Shown here: positions 11,501 to 26,500 of the stretch, piece by piece | Position numbering within the stretch: the stretch's first letter is position 1 | Layout of the letters: every line of letters starts with the position of its first letter | From: Liolophura sinensis | Taxonomy: Eukaryota > Mollusca > Polyplacophora > Chitonida > Chitonidae | DNA: 64,000 nucleotides | Direction of reading: 5' to 3' | Assembly: GCF_032854445.1 (NCBI RefSeq) | Contig: NC_088301.1 | Coordinates: 35,887,187-35,951,186 of the forward strand | The notes under the pieces: model-generated | Told to the model about the DNA's origin: nothing | Databases searched by the model: none | Seen by the model: only the letters and a program-made list of their open reading frames with translations | Program-made: the position numbers and the translations under genes

Positions 11501-14500
11501 ATTTAGGCAGTTTGCAATAGGTGTAGTGAAAGGAAATAATGCAACAGAAATACATCAATATGTACATCACTTAGCATAATGCAAAAGCATTGGTACTCCA
11601 AAAAAACTAAAGGTTGCATAGTTGACATTTCAAAATTTTGACGAAATATTGAAATGTCAAATATGCTACTTCTCAGTTTTTTCAGAGTATATATGCTTTT
11701 TCATTATGCTAAGCTTATTGGTGGATCAACATGCTTTTATACATTACTTGTACAATTCTTTCTAATTTAGAAGGGAAATGTGAAGAATTGGAATCAATTA
11801 ATCATTCACCTAATTTTGAGATCCGAACATTGCATGCCTACTTGACAGACCCTCTTCTCTCACACATCTTGGCCATCCCACGTCTTGTACAAGACAACTG
11901 ACTAGAAACCCAAAGTTAATCTGTCAAGCCAGCCCCATAATCAGGTACTAAGCTGGTACCTTTTAAAAACTGCGTAAGGTAAACTGGACACTAGGCTGCT
12001 GTGATACTGACACCAGGAGAAGGATAGCTGCTGCGAGATTTTCTTCAACACTGGTAATTATTGGAACAGGTTTTTCATTGCTTTAGAGACTCCCATGGGG
12101 AACAGTATCCAAGCGATTGGGTTTGACCCAGTCCTGAAAGGCTCTTGTGGTGTTCCTGTCCATATGTACATGTATGAAGTGGCACCCATTTCTCTGATTG
12201 GATGCTATTCTTTGCTTTTTACTTGAGCTTAACAGTAAAGCTTTGCCAGAACCGTCATCTACTTTAAGCAGGCCCTAATTAGACTGCTTTCTTTTCTTAC
12301 CATTACTTCTTTGCACAAGATGTGTGGAGAGAGAAGGTTTCAAAGTTTACTAAAATGTATTATGCTATTAGAAGAAATTCACAGAACCTGTTTTACTGCC
12401 AGTAATGTGCAAATGTATGGTAAAGTGTGGGTTTTCCACAGCCCAGATTATCAATCATCCACAATCTGTAGATGTTTTATTTGAAAATTGTGAAAAAGAA
12501 TAACATGTTGTCTTCAGAATATTGCATTTATGTTGAGATCACTGTAAACCAATTGCAGCTGTTTTGGGAAAGGTTGAAGTTGATGGATAATTCACAGCAA
12601 AAAACTAGTAATTTGTAGCCAGGTGATGTTTTGCCTGACTATGGATTACATGCATGTTAATAAAACGTCCATTATGTTGCAAAAAAGGGTGGAGTTTTTA
12701 TTGTAAAATTGCTTTTTATTTTAGTGCTTGTATGTAAATGTCCTTTTGTGTTTTAAGTCTAATATATCATTTAAATCCTATATGTTATGTGATTACACAA
12801 AAGATCTTAAACCCTTACCTTTAAACACAACATCTTTTAATACCAGTTGAAAGAAAAAATATGCTAAAAATGTAGCATTTTGATGGACAGCTAGACATAA
12901 ACACTGTCATAACAGTCCATGTACATGTATGGAGGAAAATGTACATGTGTGTTGCCATTTCAATTTGTACTGGGTATGTTATTGTGTCCAGCAATAAACG
13001 GATTTGTTTCGGGGGTATCTCACAGTTCTTTTCAAGTACTGTTGTCTGGCATAATGTTGGATGACACTGTTTTGTTTTAATATCGTAGATATTGTTCCTG
13101 TGCTGAGCATGTACTAGATATTTGATTTTGTGTTTATGATGTTGCACATCACAAAAGTATGTATATAAGAATTAGGCTTTTAACAACATGCATACTAAAC
13201 ATAAAGTGAATCTCTAAAGTTTTTCTGTACCTTGATCTGGCCAGCACTTTTCATTTTTTTTCAACAAACCATGAAAATACAGAGACATACAGTACTAGAT
13301 CCATACAGAGTTTCAAACCTTTATGCCAGAGTGAAATTTCATGAGCAGTCACACTTACCAGTGCCATTGAGTGTTACTGGCTTGAGGTGTACATGTGCGT
13401 ATGTATTCACAAGGCTGTTGATTGGGAAACAGCTCTGGTCCCTTATTTTTATTTAAAAGCAAGGTATTTTGAATCTGTAAGCCTGATGCTGCATGTACTT
13501 GTCAGTTATCATGATGGCATGGAAATGAGATTTTGTGCATTTCCAGATTTTTAGAAAAGTCTGTGTGGAATCTAATGCCACTTTATGTATTGATTTCTTT
13601 GATTTTCAAGTTGAGGATGACAGTGGCAAGCAGGGAATTGTGTATTACAAGCCAAGCATTCAGCTACTTCAGTACTAGGGTCTGATATTTTAGAGAGTCT
13701 TCGATTTGAAAGGCAGGGTTGGGCACTAGTTACGTGCAGAGCCTCGGAAAGGTGGAAGGGGGAATGGCCCTTTCAGAAATGGCCCTTTGAAGAACTTAAT
13801 ATTGATTTTTGGGCCTGTCTTTGGTGTTTTTCTTTTCCTTCAGCAGAGAAGGATTTAATTTTCCACTTGAGATGTCCTCTTTCCTAGGTGTTTGTCTGTG
13901 AGCAGGCACATTGGCCAGTGTCCTTCATGTAAGTGCCCACTGAGTTTCAAGGTCAGTCTTATCCCCTTTCTGGCACCATAGCCAATTCAAGTAATTCAAG
14001 GAATGTATGTACATGTGCCTCACACATTCTTATCTGGTAGATCTCTTGTGGAAGTGTTTACACAATGGATAGGTTAGGAAATGGAGGAGGTTGTAATGTT
14101 TTTATGGGTGCAGTATACATGTATGTACTGTGTTGTGCATTTCACAGGTACGTATTGCTGATGTACTGAGAGGCATGAATACTTGTACACTGTACTAGTC
14201 TTTGGTTCTTGAAGTATATTATTTATCAATATCCAAGTACATGAACATTATCACCAAAACATCTTTATAGAAGTTCCATAGTCATGGTCAGCTCAGATTT
14301 TCTTTTTGCCAGATAATCATATTGAATAGTTCAAGATTATGTTCTTTGGTTTACATCTACTGTTTCAGTCATACTTGTCCTAAGTTCTTTGGAAAGAAAA
14401 CATTTATGTGAGAATATACATTTGCCTGGAATCAACTTGTGTCAGACATTACCTTTGATAGTACTGTACAGTGTAGAAGACTCCCAGTGCTTACATCAAG

Positions 14501-17500
14501 GCCATTTCTCTGGAGGAAAAAAAATGTCCAAACATGCATTAATTAACTTGGGCCATGGTCCCTCAGTCTCAAGTATTATGAAATTTCAGATCCAAATTAC
14601 ATGTACTTATTGAATCTAAATAGTGATATTTAAATATAGTGAAAGTATTTAAAAAGTCATCTATATATGTACATGTGAATGTGTAGTCTCAATGTTTTTA
14701 ACTGTCTCCTTTCTGAAATGTTTTTTATTTTACTTAGAAGAGCCAAAGAGAGCAAAAGCCCTTAATCAGGAATTTTGTGGGAAAAGTTTTCCAGCTTCAA
14801 ATGACAGTTCCGAAAGAAGCCAATTGCTTGAAATGTTTTGCTTAAACTTGAGAGTAAAAACAACTCCACTGGGAAATTAGTGATCTTTTACAGGCAGGGG
14901 GAGATGAAGAAAACTTCTGCCTTTGAATTCACTTGATGTGCTCTGCTTGTCCAGATAGAGATGAAGGGAGGGACGATGTGAACAGACCAAAACAAGGTCA
15001 GCCTGAGAGCCATAGAAATCTTTAACAGTCCAAGAAAATTGTATGTGAATTGTCTGTCAATACGACTTCCATGTGGTGGCATTTATTGGCACACAGAGGT
15101 GACATATGGCAAGTTCTGGGTTAATGCCTCCAATCAGCTGCCAGGAATTGATTTTCTGCTGATTAGCGCACCCACCATAAGTCGCTTCCTCGTTTTACGA
15201 GGGTTTCAGCTCATCCTCCATGGCTTGGGAGATTTAGTCGTGTTTAGCATTATTGATGATTTTCCTGGCTCTATTTGTCAATCGGCCATCCGTTGTTTTA
15301 CCAGCTCTTATGAGTGCTTTCAGCCCTGACACATCCTTCCCTGGTGCTGGAACTTCCTGATATGAGAAGGACTGTAAGGTGCATTCCCAGTTTCAGCTAC
15401 ATGTACAGCATGTGTAATGATAAAGAGTCATTGTGCAGAATGTCACAAAACCCTACTAAAATGACGGCTTTGCAGAAAGAATTCTGTTCTTAAAAAGTCA
15501 TATTTGTATTATGATTGTCTTTGAAACTGTAACAATATTTTACGGGCACTTAGTTGATATTACTTTACTGATCACTTGTCCCAGAGGCACAGATGACACC
15601 TCTTTCCTTTAGAAACTTCTCAAGTTCACAAATGTTGCGCTCCTCAGTTTTCTCCATCATTCTGCTCTACTGTGTCTACTCTAAATAGCCTTTTGGGAAA
15701 CAGTTTTCATGTTATAGTAAATGTGATCTGGCAATAGTTGCCTAACATTTTGACAGGTCACATGATACATTAGGACATTTTTTACCTTAAGCGATAGAAG
15801 AGTTCGAACTTGACACCTCCCTATGACATCTACATGTAGGTAAATTTTCAAAATTGAAAATTACAATGTATTAATGCTTTCTTATGATGGATGTGATTTC
15901 ATGTAAAGGTGTGGTCTTGTATGTGGTCTTTCTGTATATTGTACATGTACAGACATTCTGAGTGTTTTATGATAGTTTGACTGTGTGAGCCTAGTTATTA
16001 ATATCTTCTGAAACACTTCATAACTATTAAATCAAGAGACCTTGGGCTAAAACAAAAATCATCTGTATTATTGATTTTTTTTTCCACAAGATATTTTATT
16101 TTGTCTGCAGAATAGAGCAGGTGACAGAGACAATAAAAATTCTGCACTTTTTCAGCGTTAAGGCTAACATAGACTCTGGTGTATTCATCTTTATGCCATT
16201 GCCCCTCAGTGGTATACATAGAGGATCTCTAACGAGTGACAATGTAGTATCAAATTTATTAAGCGCGAGTTTGTTTGGAGCCCCTGGCGAGAAACAAACA
16301 AATTTTTGGACTTGAATTTAATAAATTGGATACTACAGGGCCACAAGTTTAAATATTTTGTTTGTCCCATAAATGGAAGATCAAAAGAAGTACAAAATAA
16401 TGCCTTAAATCAGAGAGAATGTTTTGTCTTCTTTCCCTGCATGCACAAGTGAGTGTAGCAGTGAGGTAGTTCAGTATGTGAAGTCAGTAATTATTGCTCA
16501 GACCAAAGCACAACATTTGTACACAACATCGAATATACTTCACACAAAACGCAGAACAGCTATTCTCTCATAAGCTTCAATAGGACTTCTAAATTATCAT
16601 CTATATCTATTAAAACACAGCATATCCATCAAGGAAAGACCCCAGGGAGTCGCTGGAAAAGCAGTCATGAGTATAGCATGTGCATGTGGGTGAGCATGCA
16701 GTTGAAATTTTATGCACCTGCATGTACTTACACTTCCAAGGCACGTATGACTACAGTTTACATTTCTTCCGATGATGGTGAGGACTGGATTACCCTTGTT
16801 ATGGATATGGATGTTGAGGGCTCCACCACAGATTGGCCCCTGGAAGATTGGTGCATTTGACCTGATTTTCATCTTCGACGTACTGTGTTAAATCCAAGGT
16901 GTTGAACTAGTATAGTCAAAATGTTGACCAGTGTTTTTTGTGGCTTAATGCGGTAGATGAAGTAAACGGACAAGGGGTGTGAGGAACTGACAGTAGAGCT
17001 GAGAATGTTTGATATTTTGCTGTGCTGGTTTTCTGAAATTAGGAGTAGTAGACGCTTTAATATAGTAGACATGTTTACGAGTACTGTACCTGCAGTGGCC
17101 GCAAGTGGTGCCGTTGGTGTTGTTGCTGGAGCACTTTTACATAATGGGTGATGTCAAGGTTCAGCTATATAATCAGATATGCTCCTACTTGTACATATAT
17201 TTCATCAATATTTAGTATATTCCCTTCTTTGCCATTATCTGTGGAAACAAAATATTCGACTTTCAGTGATGATTTTATCCCAGAAATACACACAACAAAA
17301 TCACATAGTAAAAAAAAAAAGTAGTCCTGCTCGTGTGTATCTTTTCATTGGTTGATTTTTATGAATAACCTGTGAGCCAATCATATACTTGTAGCTCTCT
17401 CAGCATTGTTGACGAAAGATAGGATAAGATGTTTATCTCTCCCCTTTATCCCGTGTCCTGGGTCACATTTATGGGATAAATGTACATTTATATCAGTCAT

Positions 17501-20500
17501 ATTGTGTCATTCCCATATCTGCATTAATAAGCACCCACTCTGTTTGCCTTGATATAACTTTTATGTCTGAGATTAAAAAAAATACATGCTGTCCAAATAT
17601 TAGATGATGTCATCTGTTGTAGCTCTGACGGGCATCTCTTCATTCTAAAGGATAACGGCCCTGATGACAACAATGCTACCTGTCAATGTAAGCATACTTG
17701 CTTTACATGCTGTCAGTCACACATCGATGTTGGGGCGGATAAAAAGTGTCTCTCTGTACTCGTAGTCGACCAAAATGTTAATTTCGGTCCCGTCTTCCGA
17801 TCGCTAGTAAATCCTACAGAGCTGAAAACTACATGGCCATCGCTGCTAGGCACCACCGCCATGTTGACCTCACAAGTTCTTGATAACCGCATCACCTTGC
17901 AATTTCACTTTCTGAATATAGCACAGATTCTAGTGCTGAAAATTGACCACTGTGGGTTTCGAACCAGCGACCTCAGAGTCAGGCACCATATCACCAGCAA
18001 TACATGTTAACTGTCTAGACCACTCGACCAATTAACGATAATACTGTTACTTGATCCACTTTCTAAAATGACTTCTAAAACTTATCTGATATATTCACCT
18101 GAGGAAGTGGTGTCATTTGTGATCATCAGAGGGGTAATGCATGTTTGCTGTAAAGTCAACTACCTTTTATTTTTGTGGAAGGCCTGTTGGTCGAGTGGTC
18201 TAGACAGGTAACATGTATTGCTGGCGATTTGGTGCTTGACCCTGAGGTCGCTGGTTCAAAACCCACAGTGGTCTCAGCCAATTATCAGCACTAGAATCTG
18301 TGCTATATTCAGAAAGTGTAATCCCTATTAACAATAATAATATTTTGTTGCTTAGCACAATGACGGGTTATTTGACAAATTTTGCGAAGTTGTTTTGAAA
18401 TATAAATATGTATGGGTATGTATAAATATAACCAAAGTAAGAGCGTGGTTTGTATTCATGAGTGATGGAAGCATTAGCCTGCCAGCTCATTATCTTCTTA
18501 CATGTTTTATTAAATAGATTTAAATTCTGTAGGGCAGTTTGCTGGTGATGTTCTCTGATATACTGATATCTTGTTAACCCAATATCTGGTATTAAAATGT
18601 CGTGCCTTTAGTTGATAAGATATACTAGAAACACATCTTCATGTATTAAATATCAGGCACCTTTGCCTGTTACCAGCATTTATGGATTGAAGCTTTATCA
18701 CAGTTGCTCCCAATATTGTCTGTGCAGGCATTTTTTCCATGTACTAAGACAGTATTAACATGGAATTGACCCTGTCTGAGATTGTTTCTTTTGGGTACAT
18801 TTCCCATTCCTGGGGACTAAGTAGATCTGCTTTCCAGCAGTGGACTTGCTTTTCCTGCAACTAGGAACCTGGCACAAAAAGCCCACTGAGGTACTATTGA
18901 CCACTAAAATGGTCTATTGACCACCCCTCTGGCTCTCTGCTATTGATTAATCTTGTTCGTGGGAATAGACTGCCGCCACACATCATGTGTAAAAAGTTTC
19001 CTTCAGCCAGCTGAGGGGAAAAGGTCTGCGGTTAATCTTCATTCAAAGCCAAATGTGCTCCAGTGAGCAAATCAGTCCAAATGGCTTTACCAGGAGAAAG
19101 CCGAAACCAGTTGATAACAATGCCCATGGTCATCATATTCAACTTGATGTCCATTATATATGGGAATAAGTTGATAACATTACCAGTGATTCTGTTTGTG
19201 CTCCTCATGAATAGTGTCCACAACCGACTGTAATTTAATCCTTGGTCACAAGTGAACATGCACACATGTAAAGCAGTCACATGCAGCGGGGATTTTTGCT
19301 TTGTGTTATAGAAATATAAATACAGGTAGTTAGATCATTTGATTGGTTGAATGAATGTTGTTTAATGCAATGCTCAAGAATTTTAATTAGTTTTATGGTT
19401 GGAGGAAAGAAGAGGAGATGCCTGTGATAAACTACCCCCAGCAAGTCATTGATGAATTTTTCCAAATGTGGCATACAGGCTTGCATGTCCAGTTGGTGGG
19501 AAATGGTTGATTTTCAGTTAAAGGAGAAGAAAAGTTAAAAACGTGACACTATGGGCTGAAAAGAGCACATTTTTTTCTATCTGGTGGTGCCTGTTGCATC
19601 ATTTTCATCCTCGCCATACACGTAAAGCCTGAAAACAGCAAAGTTGGCATAAATCCACGGTGTCCTCCATCTTTACACCCTGTAATTTATGCTGGGGGTG
19701 TGTTGCCTCTAAGCCAGTGAGAGTTGTTAAAACTGCCGGCTTGTTCATGTAAACTCGGAACCTACGCCCAACATTCCGGTTTCCTGATCGCCAATTGGAA
19801 AACAAACTGTGCTGTTTGGTACCTTCTGGGAAGAAGAGCTCTACCGGAAATGTAAGAACTGCACTTCTGCGGTTTCCGACAGCAATTCTCCTCCTAACAC
19901 AGAAGACTTCAGGACTAGTTCTTAGGCAAAATGGAGTCGCCCACAGTGGATTTTGGTGCTGACTTTATCTATAGTTTATCAACTTGAGGTACATATTAGA
20001 ATTTTTTTATGGCATGCACCTGTGAGGAAATGCATACTCTTTTCAATAGTATTTGATTGATATTTAAATTTTCTTCTCCATTAATGAAAGACACTGCAAA
20101 TTCCAGCATCCACAAGACGTATGTAAGCTGCTTATTGTCACCAAGACCCTACAAACAATGAAAGCTGGGAAATCTTCTAATCTAAATGCCCTACCCAACG
20201 TTGGAATTCAACAGGCACTTTTTGTGCCTCAATCATGATTAATAGGAAGTCATAGCCATGCAAGCTTCCTCTTGTGAGACACAGTTTGACACTCATCTCC
20301 TGAAATATCAGGATCAGAGTTGGACCTGTTTCTCTCTGGTACATGTACGTATTACCCTTGGAAGGCTACTAATATGCTAAAGTGATTGATAATTCATCTA
20401 CAGATTGTCTCTTTCTCTGACTGACGATTCTAGGGTTAATACTAAGGTGGTATTGTAATCTTGCTATGGTTGTTTCTTCTCGTGCCATGCAACAGATGCT

Positions 20501-23096
20501 AGCTCTCTTGCAACCCCAGAAATGTTTGCACAATTGATGAGAAACTGAGTGTGCCAAACTTATGATTGGATTCCTTCCAACTTCTGCAAATTTTCTGTCA
20601 GAATGAGGTGTTTGCTTAAGATTTTACCCGGGTATTGGCCAGGTAGTTTTTAGGCTGTGGTAACTCAATGTAAATGTTTTATTAAGCCGTTATGGGAGTA
20701 CCATTTTAAATCACTGGTGGTTACAGTCTTTGTATAAATCTGTCTTTCTTGGGCTAAGGGGTGGTTGTGTGTATCTTCATTCTTGATCTTAAGCCTTGGA
20801 AAACTTATGGATTATGTAAAGATTGAGGAACCTTCTTCCTCAATAATCTCCCCAAAGCTGCTATGAGGTTTAAAGCCACTCTCAGTCCGTCTGTCTAAAA
20901 GCTGAAATGTTGTAGCACAACTTTTCTTACCAAATGCGGTACATGCACATTTTCACCAGCCATTTCTCAGGACTTCCATGTATCACTGTAAAAATCCATT
21001 TGTCAGGGAAAGTTGAGGTTTTTTGGGGTTTTTTTTTTTCTTGTGGTAGCAGCGTTTTCACATGTAGATTCACATTGTCATTTAACATGGAAGCTTACAA
21101 GTATAAATTTTTTTATACATTGTTGTGGCACATGAACTTTTGTTTATTATGGAAAAGGAGGAGAGTTTAAAGTGTGACCATATTTATGCATGCTTTCATT
21201 CTCTGATTTTATCCAAAGTTGCATTCACGCGGTATGGTTTGTTATACCATGTAGTGGATTTCATTGAAACCTGTAAGCTTTCGATTGATGTTAGTAGAAA
21301 GTTACAAATCGCATACAGAACATGTCATACTTGGCAACAGTTGGCACCATGGCACCATTTGAGCACGGTTTTAACTTATACATTTATATCAGCCCTCCTT
21401 TTCTGGCCCCTCAATTAGTTCCATTGGGTCATTTTTGTCAGAATTATTTTTGTTGACATGGTGAAGCTCTTCTTCACCATGTCCTGAAAAGTCCTGAAAA
21501 TTGAATAACTAGCGCCTTCGAAGCTGAGTGTAGATCAACCTTGCAACTAGGAGCAACAGGATTTTTAGCATCAGTTACATGTAGAGCCATCGATCTTTGC
21601 ATGCTTTTGCCCAGTTGATCACTATTACTCAAGTTGGCCTCTGTGGCTCAGTTGGTTAGCGCGCTAGCGCAGCATAATGGCCCAGGAGTCTCTCACCAAT
21701 GCGGTCGCTGTGAGTTCAAGTCCAGCTCATGCTGGCTTCCTCTCCGGCCGTACGATGGTCGTAGGTTTCCCCCGGGATGTGCCCGGTTTCCACCCACCAT
21801 AATGCTGGCCCCCAACGTATAAGTAAAATATTCTTGAGTACTGCGTAAAACACCAATCAAATAAATAAATAACACTATTACTCAGGATTGTAAGATCTTA
21901 TCAAAAGTTTTCCACATGTATGCAAGTGTTGTAGGTCAACTTTATTAAATTGTACCCAGTTGCTTAGAATTGCAAGTTGACCAACACCCGGCTTTGCCGT
22001 CTTGAACGTTATACCTCTCTAAGGTAAATGTAACAGGATTGAAATGTTCAAGAATGTTTAATGTTTGTCCTGAGTATACATTGTTTGCAGCTCGCTTTCA
22101 GTAAAGCACCTGTAAGGTTGTGCATAGATTAGGTACACATATTCATTTAGCATTGGATATGCATTCTGTAAGGTGGGCTGGTATGTTTTTGATATACATG
22201 TACCTGTATGAAGCCACCTGAAACTGCGTCATAAAGTATGATTATGAGTAAAAATGCTCTGATGCCTTCACATGGCAGAAGAACATGCGCTGCTTGATAG
22301 AACTATAATGTGCTTCAGTAAAATGACTAGTATTGGTCATTCAGCCATGAGGTCTCTATATAAACTGATGCTCTATTTGTTTGCCTCAGTAACTTTATGA
22401 GAAGGAAGTCATACGAATAATCTTTTGAGCTAAACATCAAACAATATCGGTGGTAATCTCGCCTTTGGTCTGTTGCCAGTTCAGCAACAGTCTCGTGTTC
22501 AGCATTGCTCATTCAGAAAAGCTTTTAAGTGAAAAGAATGGAGGTGCTTCCTGTAGGCACAATAAAAACATCAGTTCATGTGGATTTCCGTGTTGTAATT
22601 GTAATGAGTTTTTGTGCCTTAACTTAAATGACATACAAGCATTTTGTTGGATTTAATTTTTTCTTTTAAATTGTTTCTTCATGTAGCTATATCTATGAAC
22701 ATATACATTGCATTGGTGACAGGGCTTTATATCTCACTTTAGTTGAATAATAGATTTCAGTTTCATGTAAATTTATGAATCATTCATTTTTGGTAATCTT
22801 TAATATACCCCGCTGTTGGGGGCCATGTGAAAATATACATTTTAAATAGAGATGACCTTTCAAAACAACATCGAGTGTGTCACGCAAACACGAGCCAGTA
22901 CATTTACCTCCCCGAGTAATATTTCTTCATGCTGCTTATGTCCACTAATAAATTTTACTACCGTACTAAAAGAATATGAGTTTGTTGACTTGTTAGATCT
23001 GATTTGTGATATGTATAAAGTTGAACTATCGGAAATTCCTTCAGTGATGAAAGTGTTGTTTTGCACAGGTTATAGATATCGTTTCTTTTTTATAGT

Positions 23097-23128
<32 letters not shown>

Positions 23129-23523
23129 GCATTTTACACCCAGGCACAATGATGTTAAAAAAAAGAAACATTTGTTTCAAGACGTTCCAATCTGAGGTCA
23201 GCGGTGTGAGGTCATAATACATGTACAGTAAACTTTTACATTCAGCGTCACATAGTTTGGTACATATCAAATCCCTCAAATACTGTGCATTCTCGGGATT
23301 TGACTTGGTACAAAACGAGGGCCAGCAGCAGCGAGTTACACAATAAACACTGCTGCAGTAGTGTTAAACCTTTAAATATGCCTCCTCCATGTTAGGGAAA
23401 TAAGGCCACCATTAGAAATATGGTTTAATAGAGCAATCTAGGAAACAGTATCAGTATAATGTTACTAGATGGGTTGTCATGTCAGGTGTCTTTGTCATGA
23501 TATTTCAGTGACGATGTATATAC

Positions 23524-23574
<51 letters not shown>

Positions 23575-26500
23575 TAATGATGACTCCTGGTGATGATTTA
23601 AATGATGTTAAAACCATTCAAAACACCTATGTGGTATCATGCATGTCAAAGCTGCTGAGCTGTGACAGAGCTGTCAGTTTGTTGCTGAATGACCTGATGG
23701 GAGTTAATTCAGTTGGGATTAACTCAGCAGGCAGTAATTGATACAAAGTTCCAGGGATGGAATAACACGATAAATACTCTTAACATCTTTATCTTCTGCC
23801 TCTCATTATCTTGGCTATCTATAATTAGGTTGTGGCCCAAAATGGATGAGCCTACATCCCTCTATATTGCTTGACGTTGGCTGGGAGATTTTTCAAACTC
23901 TGTCCACTAGGTAGCTGATGGGCATGTGTGATGGGAATGAGGAGAAATTGACAGGTTGTCCATCTGTGTGACTATCTGTTTTCAGCATCGATCAAACTTT
24001 ATGGGGATCCAGCTCCAAATTTGGGTCTGTCCACTGCAGAACATCCATGACTGCAGTTAATCATTATCACCAGTGATTGGTTTCGTGAACTCAGGGATAT
24101 TTTCATCTTCCATGAGTGCTTTAGGTGGTATACAGAGAGGGACTTTACAGCATTTGAGTTCATTCTAGGCTTAATTTACACCGTAATTAAGGTCTATGAA
24201 ATTGATTACTTTTTTAAAGCAACCAGAAATTCCTGAAATGATATTTTTGTTCCTGCAGATTGCCTTGATTTTAGGCTGACCAGCTTTGTTAACGTACTTA
24301 CAAGAACTGAAGTAAAGAGAAATCTGCAGATTGTATTTATCAGATTATCACACATTTAGTCAAATTATCAAATGTGAACACTCCTGATCATTTACTCTAT
24401 TAACACCATAGTCTTTTGAGTCATTATGACTGGTATTAATGTTCTTATTAAATGCATTTATACATTTACATGTAAATGTGCACTGTTTTTTTGTATGAAT
24501 TATAGTTATATTCACAACCATACATGTTAAGATGTTAGTATATATTATTTCTGATGGCTTGGCATTGGCAAATAACCAAAGGACATATTATGATAAATTA
24601 ATAGTTCAAAATAACCAACAACGCAGCAAATACTATTACCTTTTTTGATCCCGTACATCCCAATTGTTAACTCCCATATAGGATATTTCAGAAAGAGGCG
24701 ATCACTTCCATCAATCTTGGCTTTAACCTTTCTTAAGTGGAAGATAGCTATACAGTACTCTTGGCAAACGAAAGTTTGATGAAAATTAATGGCCAAATAT
24801 TTGTAAGAAAAATTAGTTTTTATCCAGTGCATTCAACATTTGAAGAAAACAACAATTCATCATAATAGTATGGACATAAAGTTTTTATTAATATGTTTTT
24901 ATCATTGACAAGTACATGTGTTATATGAGACAGTCTTAGTGAAGGATAAAAATAAATCAGTAACAACTGTAAAGTTCTAATTCATGCAACCTGTACATTA
25001 TTGTTTTAGTGTTAAATTTTAAAGTGCCGTGATGTTTCACTCACTACATGTATAACAGTCAGACATTTGCATCGGCAACAAGCACAGCTTCACATGTAAG
25101 CCCTTTATATGTCGCACTTCGAGTGTCTATCATCTCTACATGTACATGCAGGGTAAGTTACAAGCATTTGGCTGAGGAATTCTATATTCAGACTGTAGTA
25201 CATGTACATTGTACATCATGTATGCATGCTTTATTCTGGATACCATGTACTGCCCCCATCTATCTGTCTGCATGCTGTCTTGACAAGGCAAAATTAATCT
25301 GGACTGATCAGTTGTGATTGAGATGGCTGTAATCAAGTATATTATTGTGCCTTTGCCTGGGATATCCAATTTGCTTGGAAGCCTCTTTCACTCATGTGTA
25401 AGGACTCTATTGAAAAGAAAGCCAAAATGGGGCTGATCAGTGTATAATTGTGTAGCTGGTCGTTGTTGTTCAGGATAAGCTTTTCTGAAAGGTTTGGACG
25501 AGCAGAATCAAGTTCAGTCTGGAACTGCTGGGCACTTCAGATGGAAGAGCCATTTTCTGAGAGTCAGATGTAAAGGTGTTAGGTCACTAGCTATTGTGTG
25601 ATATGGCTGCACACTGATGTACATATATCAGTATTATAGGGTTATCGTCAAGGTGGATCATGATCTGCCACTTTGAAGATCAATATCTTTCAGTTACATC
25701 ACTAATTTTCTTAATGGTGCCAATCGTTGTAAATTCACATGTAGTCTTTTTGCAGGATTGTTGTCGTCATTGAGTGCTTTGTTGAGTCAGAATTGGTGTC
25801 AGTGGTTATAAATTCACATGTAGCCTTTCTGCAGGATTGGTGTCATCATTGAGTGTTTTTTAAGTCAGAATTGGTGTCATTGGTTGTAAATTCACGTGTA
25901 GTCTTTTTGCGTTATTGTTGTCGTCATTGAGTGCTTTTTTTGAGTTGAAATTGGTGTCCATGGTTGTAAATTCACATGTAGTCTTTTTGTTTGTTGTGAT
26001 TGTTGTCGTCATTGAGTGCTTTTTTGAGTCAGAATGGGTGTCATTGTAAGTTCACATATAGTCACTTTGCAGGATTGTTGTCATCATTGAGTGATTTGTT
26101 GAATCAGAATTGGTCTTAATGGTTATACATGTGTGTGAGATGTGCATTTGGTCAGTTTGTATGAGAGTTAGTGTTTATGTAACTGTGCTGTTTCATTGTC
26201 AGATTTAATGTTAAGGGCTGTAAATATTCATGCAGTTTCTTGTTCTTCAATGAGATTGATCAAGTCACACTTGACTCACCCAACTGTCACTTGAGCCCAA
26301 ATTGCTATTACAACATAGCAGTCATTTTTCGTAGCAAGGCACATGTTTTTAGAAGAAGGTAATTTATCTTCAATCAGTTCAAGTGATATGTTTCATAGAT
26401 TATGATAAATAAAGTCATTTTATCACAACATTGAAAAAGAGTAATATTGTAGTTCAATTTTTAACTCACCTATGCAAAGTACATGCATATACATGTAGCT

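Noticed and set aside
17713-17895. 60-codon minus-strand open frame with protein-like look
   Set aside because: It falls in the 3' body of the minus-strand SINE copy.
18182-18270. Possible functional tRNA gene (A and B boxes, long variable region)
   Set aside because: No convincing acceptor-stem pairing, two inverted copies with a shared non-tRNA body; best explained as a SINE head.
21634-21822. 62-codon open frame on + and a 60-codon frame on -
   Set aside because: Both lie inside the SINE at 21632-21872 and recur with the element.
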